A DNA stretch of 11,560 bases from UBA8886 sp002731655. Its GTDB lineage: Archaea > Thermoplasmatota > Poseidoniia > MGIII > CG-Epi1. Of this stretch, positions 1 through 7,700 are shown piece by piece. The stretch covers positions 1 through 11,560 of the forward strand of contig JASLZX010000024.1 of assembly GCA_030754655.1 (NCBI GenBank), written 5' to 3'. Below the pieces are notes generated by a model that was given only the letters and a program-made list of their open reading frames with translations, ran no database searches and was not told the origin of the DNA. Position 1 is the first letter of the stretch. Every line of letters starts with the position of its first letter. Both the position numbers and the translations under genes were made by a program.

Positions 1-15
1 AATGAGTTGGGCAAA

Positions 16-23
16 TATTATAT
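16..23 (+). promoter_or_regulatory. Candidate TATA box for ahcY (leaderless start)
   Basis: The octamer TATTATAT lies inside an A/T-only run at 13-23, in otherwise GC-rich DNA. Its centre is about 26.5 bases upstream of the A of the ATG at 46. That is the distance expected for an archaeal TATA box when transcription starts at or next to the start codon. No convincing Shine-Dalgarno lies between the box and the ATG. The same geometry recurs before glyA and before the surface-protein gene, which strengthens all three calls. The box also argues against starting ahcY at the in-frame TTG at 7, because that would put the box inside the coding region. Confidence 0.6.
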
Positions 24-45
24 CTACCTGTGGGTGGCGCCGGTC

Positions 46-1512
46 ATGGCAAGTTCCACTGTAACTGCCGCCAGTAACAGACCGGCGGGCAACTATCGCG
101 TCGCCGACATATCACTCGCTGACTGGGGGCGCAAGGAAATCACTCTCGCCGAGCACGAGATGCCCGGCCTGATGGCTTCGCGTGATGAGTTCGGCGCCGA
201 GCAGCCGTTCGCTGACGTGCGCATCTCCGGCAGCCTGCACATGACGGTGCAGACCGCGGTACTGATTGAGACGCTCCAGTCGCTTGGCGCAAAGTTGCGC
301 TGGGCGAGCTGCAATATTTATTCGACGCAGGACCACGCTGCCGCCGCGATTGCCCGCGACAAATCCGCAGCGGTCTTCGCTTGGGAGGGTGAGACGCTCG
401 ATGAATACTGGGACTGCACGCTTGCCGCGCTGGTCTGGCCTGATGGCGAGGGACCTGACCTGTTGGTAGACGACGGTGGCGACGCAACACTGCTGATTCA
501 CGAGGGCGTAGACGCCGAGGCAGCTTACGCCAGGGACGGCACGTTTCCCAATCCCGAGTCTGCCGAAAGCCGTGAATTCGGCATTGTACTGCAGCTCATC
601 CGCGACGGTCTCGAGGCTGACCCGCAGCGGTGGCATCGTATCGCTGCGCGTGTTCAGGGTGTCAGCGAGGAAACGACAACCGGCGTCCTACGGCTGCGCG
701 AGCGTGCCGAGGCAGGAACGCTGCTGTTCCCGGCGATTAACGTTAACGACTCGGTGACCAAGTCAAAATTCGACAACATCTACGGCTGTCGCCACTCCCT
801 ACCTGACGGTATCATGCGCGCGACCGATGTAATGCTGGCTGGCAAGCAGATACTGATTTGCGGCTACGGAGACGTCGGTAAGGGCTGCGCGCAGGCGATG
901 AAGGCGGCCGGCGCGCGCGTTTCGGTGACCGAGGTGGACCCTATTTGCGCGCTGCAGGCGTGCATGGAGGGCTACGCGGTCGTGCGACTTGAGGACGTAG
1001 TAGGCGAGATGGACATGTTCATCACCACCACCGGCAACCGCGACATTATCCTGAAGGAGCACATGGCGACGATGAAGAACAATGCCATCGTCGGCAATAT
1101 CGGGCACTTCGACAACGAAATTCAGGTCGAAGCGCTGGAGGACGACCCGAAAATCGTGTGCGAGAATATCAAGCCGCAGGTTGATCGCTACGAATTTCCA
1201 GACGGCCACAGCATCATTCTACTTTCCAAGGGGCGGCTGCTGAATCTGGGCAACGCTACTGGCCACCCAAGTTTCGTCATGAGCAACAGCTTCACTAACC
1301 AGGTGCTGGCACAGCTTGAGCTATGGCGCGAGCGTGACAGTGACAAATACGCGAAAGAAGTATACACTCTACCCAAGGCGCTGGATGAGAAGGTGGCCCG
1401 GCTGCACCTTGAGAAGCTCGGTGCACGCCTTACGGAGTTAACATCGGGACAGGCCAGTTATATCGGTGTCCCTGTAGCAGGCCCCTTCAAGCCCGACAGC
1501 TATAGGTACTAG
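46..1512 (+). CDS. ahcY: Adenosylhomocysteinase (S-adenosyl-L-homocysteine hydrolase), bacterial type
   Basis: This enzyme hydrolyses S-adenosylhomocysteine to homocysteine and adenosine, using tightly bound NAD in the cytosol. It removes the inhibitory product of methyltransferases. The 488-residue protein matches the family end to end: HMTVQTAVLIETL near the N-terminus, CNIYSTQDHAAAA, DDGGD (142-146), SEETTTG (207-213), the substrate lysine region NDSVTKSKFDN, and the NAD-binding loop GYGDVGKG (273-280). The C-terminal KPDSYRY places K482 and Y486 where family members reach into the neighbouring subunit's NAD site. Between DDGGD and SEETTTG there are about 41 more residues than in the human enzyme, the insert known from bacterial and plant enzymes. 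Typical archaeal homologues are shorter and lack both the insert and the C-terminal extension, so a bacterial-like origin is inferred. I chose ATG 46 over the in-frame TTG at 7 because of family N-termini and the TATA-like box at 16-23. metK follows after 2 bases. Confidence 0.96.
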   Translation: MASSTVTAASNRPAGNYRVADISLADWGRKEITLAEHEMPGLMASRDEFGAEQPFADVRISGSLHMTVQTAVLIETLQSLGAKLRWASCNIYSTQDHAAAAIARDKSAAVFAWEGETLDEYWDCTLAALVWPDGEGPDLLVDDGGDATLLIHEGVDAEAAYARDGTFPNPESAESREFGIVLQLIRDGLEADPQRWHRIAARVQGVSEETTTGVLRLRERAEAGTLLFPAINVNDSVTKSKFDNIYGCRHSLPDGIMRATDVMLAGKQILICGYGDVGKGCAQAMKAAGARVSVTEVDPICALQACMEGYAVVRLEDVVGEMDMFITTTGNRDIILKEHMATMKNNAIVGNIGHFDNEIQVEALEDDPKIVCENIKPQVDRYEFPDGHSIILLSKGRLLNLGNATGHPSFVMSNSFTNQVLAQLELWRERDSDKYAKEVYTLPKALDEKVARLHLEKLGARLTELTSGQASYIGVPVAGPFKPDSYRY

Positions 1513-1514
1513 AC

Positions 1515-2642
1515 ATGCGCAGCATCTTCACCTCCGAGTCCGTAACCGAGGGCCACCCCGACAAGGTCTCCGACCGCATCTCCGACGCCATCCTGGATGC
1601 GATGCTCGCGGGCGACCCCACATCACGTGTAGCGTGCGAGACGCTGACATCCACCGGCGTCGCTGTTGTCGCGGGCGAAATCACATCGGCAACCGAAGTC
1701 GACATCGAGGCGGTCGTGCGTGGCGCGATTCGTGACATCGGCTATACTTCGGATAAGATGGGCTACGACGCCGCGACCTGCGACGTACAGGTGCGGCTCG
1801 ACTCGCAGTCGCCCGACATCTCGCAAGGTGTCACCGCCGGAGCGGGACTGCACCGCGACCAGGGTGCTGGCGACCAGGGGATGATGTTCGGCTACGCCTG
1901 CCGCGAGACAGATACGCTGATGCCGGCACCCATCTACTGGGCGCACCGGCTTACCGAACGACTGACGGAGGTACGCAAGCGGGGCATCGTTGACTACTTC
2001 TACCCGGACGGCAAGTCGCAGATTACACTCGCCTACGAAGACGGCCAGCCTGTCCACGCCGACACAGTCGTCATCGCGCAGCAACACGCTGATGATGTCG
2101 AGCACGCCAAGATTGTCGAGGACGTCCGCGAACACGTCATCGGGGCGGTACTGCCCCCAGAGTTGATTGACCCGCTGCCGGAGATGCACATCAATGCCAC
2201 CGGCCGCTTCGTCATCGGTGGCCCGCATGGCGACTGCGGACTGACCGGCCGCAAGATAATCGTTGACACCTACGGCGGCTACGCCCCGCACGGTGGCGGC
2301 GCCTTCTCGGGCAAAGATCCTAGCAAGGTCGATCGCTCAGCCGCCTATGCTGCGCGCTGGGTAGCCAAGAATGTCGTTGCCGCGGGAATGGCCGACCGCT
2401 GCCAGGTTGCGCTGGCCTACAGCATCGGCGTCGCCGACCCGCTCTGGGTAGATGTCAAGACCTTCGGAACCGGTAACGAGGGGCAAATCCACAAGGCAAT
2501 AGGAAGCGAATTTGACCTGCGACCACGTGCTATCATCGAAGATCTTGACCTGCTGCGACCGATTTACACGCCAACCGCAGCCTACGGCCATTTTGGGCGC
2601 GAGCTGCCCAACTTTACCTGGGAAAAGCCTGACGTTCTATGA
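1515..2642 (+). CDS. metK: S-adenosylmethionine synthetase, bacterial/eukaryotic MetK family
   Basis: MetK makes S-adenosylmethionine from methionine and ATP, releasing phosphate and pyrophosphate, in the cytosol. The 375-residue protein can be followed along E. coli MetK (about 384 residues) over its whole length. It has FTSESVTEGHPDK at the N-terminus (H14, D16, K17 for ATP, Mg and K), the signature GAGDQG at 117-122, GRFVIGGPHGDCGLTGRK (230-247), and the P-loop-like GGGAFSGKDPSKVDRSAA region (260-277). The C-terminus has AAYGHFGRE and then ends slightly early. Most archaea instead use a distinct, very divergent archaeal MAT family, and this protein is not of that type. Transfer from bacteria is therefore inferred. 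ATG 1515 is 2 bases after the ahcY stop, with a weak AGGT at 1504-1507 as a possible ribosome site. The stop TGA overlaps the next ATG as ATGA, so translational coupling is likely. Confidence 0.96.
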   Translation: MRSIFTSESVTEGHPDKVSDRISDAILDAMLAGDPTSRVACETLTSTGVAVVAGEITSATEVDIEAVVRGAIRDIGYTSDKMGYDAATCDVQVRLDSQSPDISQGVTAGAGLHRDQGAGDQGMMFGYACRETDTLMPAPIYWAHRLTERLTEVRKRGIVDYFYPDGKSQITLAYEDGQPVHADTVVIAQQHADDVEHAKIVEDVREHVIGAVLPPELIDPLPEMHINATGRFVIGGPHGDCGLTGRKIIVDTYGGYAPHGGGAFSGKDPSKVDRSAAYAARWVAKNVVAAGMADRCQVALAYSIGVADPLWVDVKTFGTGNEGQIHKAIGSEFDLRPRAIIEDLDLLRPIYTPTAAYGHFGRELPNFTWEKPDVL

Positions 2643-3067
2643 TTTTCTGGTTCACTGGCCAGCCAGGAAGCGGCAAGACCACTCTCGGCAAGGCTTTGCT
2701 GGAGAAGCTGGATGGCGCTTTCCACGTTGACGGCGATGACTTGCGTGGCCTTGCCCATAACGATGACTATTCCGAGCAGGGGCGCATCAACAACATCCGC
2801 ATGGCGCAATCAATAGCGATGTTCCTCGACAACAAGGAGCAGGACGTCATCGTCTCAATCGTCGCTCCCTATCGCTGGTTGCGCGAGGAGTTCAAGGCGC
2901 GCCACACGGTTAACGAGATTTACTTGCACACGACTGAAAAGCGGGGTAAGGAAGCTTTCTTTGTCGAGGATTACGAGCAGCCAGAGGAGAACTTCCTCAA
3001 CATCGACACCACAAATATTTCAGTCGAGGCGTGCATCGACTGCATTGTAGAGGAATTTCTGGTATGA
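2639..3067 (+). CDS. cysC: Short adenylylsulfate kinase-like P-loop kinase
   Basis: The protein is 142 residues and related to APS kinase, which phosphorylates adenylylsulfate to PAPS. Visible motifs are the Walker A GQPGSGKTT (7-15), DGDD (31-34) in the place of the family DGDNxR, YSEQGRINNIR (44-54) matching the FSxxDRxENIRR segment, VIVSIVAPYR (70-79), and a C-terminal IDTT (122-125). It is shorter than usual (about 175-200 residues). The family segment RDPKGLYxKAR, which closes over APS, is replaced by a brief EKRGKEAFFVEDYE (100-113). Nucleotide binding and kinase activity are well supported, but APS as substrate is not. No ATP sulfurylase or PAPS-using gene is visible here. ATGA overlaps on both sides tie it to metK and to the nucleotidyltransferase. 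Alternatives are a kinase for another adenylate or a sugar-type small molecule made by the same operon. Confidence 0.8.
   Translation: MIFWFTGQPGSGKTTLGKALLEKLDGAFHVDGDDLRGLAHNDDYSEQGRINNIRMAQSIAMFLDNKEQDVIVSIVAPYRWLREEFKARHTVNEIYLHTTEKRGKEAFFVEDYEQPEENFLNIDTTNISVEACIDCIVEEFLV
3050..3054 (+). promoter_or_regulatory. Shine-Dalgarno-like GAGGA before the nucleotidyltransferase start
   Basis: GAGGA lies inside the end of the cysC-like gene, 9 bases before the ATG at 3064. This supports starting the nucleotidyltransferase at 3064 rather than at the in-frame GTG at 3031. The GTG start would add an 11-residue extension not seen in the family. Confidence 0.5.
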
Positions 3068-3405
3068 AGCGCGCACTTTTCATTGGTCGCTGGCAGCCGC
3101 TGCACGACGGCCATCGCTGGCTCTTTGCGCAGAAGCTGGAGGCTGACGAACCGGTGCTGATTGCCGTGCGGGACACTGCGGTGACTGACAGCGACCCGTT
3201 CACGACTGATGAAGTAGTCACCAGCCTCGAGGAGGAATACGCCGACGAGGTCGCGAGCGGGATGGTGAAGGTAATCACGATTCCCGACATCAGTAGCGTC
3301 AACTACGGCCGTGGCGTTGGTTACGAAATCAACGAGTTCATCCCGCCCGATGATGTCAGTAATATCTCGGCTACCAAGATTCGTAAATCCCTCAAACGGG
3401 AATAA
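3064..3405 (+). CDS. Minimal HxGH nucleotidyltransferase, NadM/cytidylyltransferase-like
   Basis: This is a 113-residue protein of the HIGH-superfamily nucleotidyltransferases. It opens with the beta-strand and nucleotide motif GRWQPLHDGH (8-17), where H14-x-x-H17 is the catalytic HxGH. It has DPFTTDE (44-50), equivalent to the NPFTxxER stretch of archaeal NMN adenylyltransferase. It ends with the second signature ISATKIR (101-107), which contacts triphosphate. NadM proteins are usually about 170-180 residues. Here the segment between the middle of the fold and ISATKIR is much shorter, closer to the compact TagD-type cytidylyltransferases. NMN adenylyltransferase (NAD synthesis, relevant because AhcY needs NAD) is one possibility. 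Transfer of a nucleotide to another phosphorylated small molecule is another. The start ATG overlaps the kinase stop (ATGA) and has a GAGGA at good spacing. The family call is firm and the substrate is open. Confidence 0.8.
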   Translation: MKRALFIGRWQPLHDGHRWLFAQKLEADEPVLIAVRDTAVTDSDPFTTDEVVTSLEEEYADEVASGMVKVITIPDISSVNYGRGVGYEINEFIPPDDVSNISATKIRKSLKRE

Positions 3406-3410
3406 AACAC

Positions 3411-3417
3411 TATTAAT
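3411..3417 (+). promoter_or_regulatory. Candidate TATA box for glyA
   Basis: TATTAAT is centred on 3414, exactly 27 bases before the A of the glyA ATG at 3441, in a 35-base intergenic gap. The downstream part of the gap is GC-rich, carries the small palindrome GCTGCGCAGC (3428-3437), and has no Shine-Dalgarno. This fits a leaderless glyA transcript separate from, or additional to, read-through from the upstream operon. Confidence 0.55.
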
Positions 3418-3440
3418 CCACACGCCCGCTGCGCAGCGCA

Positions 3441-4682
<1,242 letters not shown>

Positions 4683-4714
4683 CGCTGCACGTCGCTGGTC
4701 GGGGTTGCCCCTGC

Positions 4715-4734
4715 TGGCGGGAGAGGCACCGCCA
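4715..4734 (+). terminator. Possible stem-loop after glyA
   Basis: TGGCGG (4715-4720) and CCGCCA (4729-4734) can form a 6-bp stem with an 8-base loop, 33 bases after the glyA stop. It is preceded by a tiny GGGG-TTG-CCCC hairpin at 4701-4711. There is no clean U-tract after it, only CTCTAATTTA, and archaeal termination relies on U-runs. It may therefore be a transcript 3' end structure or chance in GC-rich DNA. The 84-base gap 4683-4766 contains nothing else except the TATA-like box. Confidence 0.25.
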
Positions 4735-4737
4735 CTC

Positions 4738-4744
4738 TAATTTA
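4738..4744 (+). promoter_or_regulatory. Candidate TATA box for the surface-protein gene
   Basis: TAATTTA is centred on 4741, 26 bases before the A of the ATG at 4767. It is the only A/T-rich spot in the glyA-to-surface-protein gap. No Shine-Dalgarno precedes the ATG, which fits a leaderless transcript that would include the downstream GTPase gene. Confidence 0.5.
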
Positions 4745-4766
4745 GCAGCCAGCGGACTCGCCCGCA

Positions 4767-7700
4767 ATGACTTGCCGGGCGACCGCGTTGCTGTTAGTGC
4801 TGTTGCTAGCTCTGCCGCCCGCCAGCGGCGACTGGGCCATGTTTGGCGGCGACGCTACCCACAGCGGCCTCGCCGCACTGACCGAGCGCTCGATTGACAA
4901 GCGTGCGCCAGTCGTCTCATGGGACCGCGGCAACGGCGACCCCGGCACCGACTGCAGCGGCGTGGCCGAGTGTGAAACAGTCTTCTCCTGGGGCAGCGTC
5001 ATCGGCAATTTCTCGGCCGGCGTTGACGGTGAATACGACCGCAACGTGCTACACATCGCCTACGCCACCGCCGAGGAGGATGGCGACGACCTGCGCGGTT
5101 TCCTCGAAATCCGCGACGGCGGCTTCCCCGGGCGGCTGATGTGGCGGCGCGACCTCGGTATTGTGCGCGACAGCTCCAACAACTCGCTCGAGATTGATTT
5201 CACCAGCTACGACGCGGCTTACGCGACTCCCGTGCTTGGCGACTTCAACGGTAACGGGCGGCCCGATATCGCCATCGCGACCCCGCACGGCGTCGTGGAA
5301 TTCTTCGAGCCGAAGATTAGCTGGAATTCGGGCTCGGGCACCTACGGCGGTTCCGGCGCAGTCTGGTCGAACGGCCACTGGTCATACGATACCGGCCTCA
5401 CGATTATTCGCTCTAACCCCGCCATCAGCGACCTTGACGGTGGCGACGACCTGGTTATAAGCGGCTTCGACCCCGCCGAAGGCACTGCAGCGGTTGTCGC
5501 ACTTGATGGTGATGGCACCCTCATCTCGCACTTTGAGTTCGACGCCACCGAAATATCCTCGCCTGTGGTGCTGCGCGAGGGCGCCAGCCGCAAAATCTTC
5601 GTTTCGTTCCACGACAACGGCAACCTGAAAGTCTACGGCATTCAGGGCGGCAACGCGATTTCGGGCTGGGGGCCCAAGACGGTCGGCAGCATCGTCGCCC
5701 CGACCGACGGCAACCTGCACCCGCTGCTGCCGAGCCTACTGCTGGCCGACTTCACCGCTGACAGCGGCACCGAGATTATCGTGCCGCGGCCGGCGCCCGA
5801 GGATGGCGGCGACGCCAGCCTGCACGTCTACCAGCTGGACGGCACCGTCGCGACTGGCTGGGACTCCAGTTACACTTTCAGTGACGGCGGCGATATGGAC
5901 GCGACGCCCGCCATCGGCGACATTGACGGCGATGGCGACCTGGAGCTGGTGGCAGTCACCTGGCTTGACCCCAGCGCGACCTCCAATACCGAGGAGACGC
6001 ACGTCTGGGCGCTCGAGGCGGACCGCACGCAACTGTGGCACACCACCTACGACACCTCGTCCGGGGGCGGCGGCTGGGACGACGACGAGCACGCGATTGC
6101 GTCGCCCATCCTGGCGGTAATCAACACCGAGGACAGCCTCGGCAGCGACAACTGGGACGTCTTCAGCTGCACCACCCCCGAGTGCTTCGCGCTCGACGGC
6201 AGTGACGGCCGCAGCGGCGGCGGAGGGCAGTCCGAGTTGTGGCATGTGACGCTCGAGCATCGCGAGAATTCCAACCGCATCTTCAACTCGCCTGCGGCGG
6301 CCGACGTCGACGGCGACGGGCTGCTCGACCTCGTCGTGGACGGCTCGGTCTGGTCGGCCGACTTGGTTGACCTTGCGGTCTACCGCGATGACATCACGAT
6401 TACCAACGCCGACGGCGACGAGATTGACGCGGCGCTCGAGGGTGAGGAGCTGACCTTCTTCCCGCTCACGGTGCGCAATGAGGGCAACCACCCCGCGCTT
6501 GATATTACAGTTGAGGTGCGGTTGGATGACCCCGCCAGCGGCGAGCTGCTCCATGAGGAACAGGAGCTGGATATCGACGCCAACTCGGTGCTCGACCTGA
6601 CCAGCTTCGGTTGGACCGCGCCTGCGCCGGGCGACTACCGCATTTGGGTCGTCTGCGTCATCGACGCCGTCGGCAACGAGGAGGTGCGCTACGACAACAA
6701 CAACGCCAGCCGCTCGCTCACCATCAGGCCCGAGCGTGGCGTCGAGCTGGCGACCGCCAACGCGAGCCGCGGCGCCGACCCCGGCGACACGGCCGCCTTC
6801 AGCGTCACGTTGCGAAACAGCGGCGTCGTCGCCGATAACTACACGATTACGGCGACGCTCCCCGCTGGCTGGAGCGGTAGCTGGCCCGCCAACGCCAGCG
6901 ACATCGCGCCGAACGCCACGGTCGCGCTGGCGGTGACGGTTGACGTCAACGCCAGCGCGACTGCCGGCGAGCACGTTATCACGCTCGTCGCCACTTCGCA
7001 GGGCGACGTGAACGCCAGCGCCAGCCTTGCGCTGCGCGTCAACGTCTCGCAGCACTACGGCGTTGCGCTCGAGCTGCCGGTCGCGGCGCAGCGGGTCTTC
7101 CCCGACACGTGGGTTTCCTACCCGGTGCGCGNNNNNNNNNNAACGGCAACGACACTTTCGACCTCTTCACCGGCACCGACTGGCAGGCGCAAATCCGCAT
7201 CGGCGGCGCGCCCGCCGGTCAGGTCAGCCTCGGCCCCGGCGCAACCGCGCAGGCCGAGCTGCGGCTGCGGCCGCCCGCTGAAGCGGACTGGAACGAGTCG
7301 CGCGAAATATTTTTCACCGCCACTTCGCAGGGCAATTCGAGCCACAGCGCGAGCGTCGTGACCAATACCTCGGTCGGCGGGATGATGGCTGCCTCGCCCG
7401 TCGCCGGCGCGTTGCCGGGTGGGGTCGCCTCGTTCCGGCTCGAGCTGGCGAACCTCGGCGACGTCAGCGACGATTTCGAGCTGGCGGTGGTCGCGGGCGA
7501 CCCCGGCTGGGACTATTCGCTCGAGCCAGCGTCGCTGACGCTGGCGGCCGATGAGCACGGCTTCATGTGGCTCAACTTCACCATTCCGCGCGAAGCCTCT
7601 CCGGGGACAGCGCACAACCTCACCCTGCGCGCCAGCAGCAGCTCGATGCAGGAGCAGGTGGCGCTGCGGCTGGAAGTGCTGGCGCCTTCAGGGCTGGGCC

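Noticed and set aside
7..45. Longer ahcY starting at the in-frame TTG at 7
   Set aside because: The extra 13 residues are not seen in the family and would be encoded by the TATA-like box. ATG 46 gives the usual N-terminus.
1..45. SAM or SAH riboswitch upstream of ahcY-metK
   Set aside because: Only 45 bases are visible, the TATA box leaves almost no leader, and only 2 bases separate the two genes. There is no room for an aptamer.
3428..3437. GCTGCGCAGC palindrome before glyA as an operator
   Set aside because: Ten bases of GC-rich palindrome is too short to support a regulatory call alone.
5736..7055. 439-codon open frame on the - strand opposite the surface protein
   Set aside because: Its Arg/Val/Asp-rich, repetitive translation is the antisense shadow of Ala/Gly/Asp-rich GC-biased codons. 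It matches no family, and the + strand carries clear FG-GAP and CARDB motifs.
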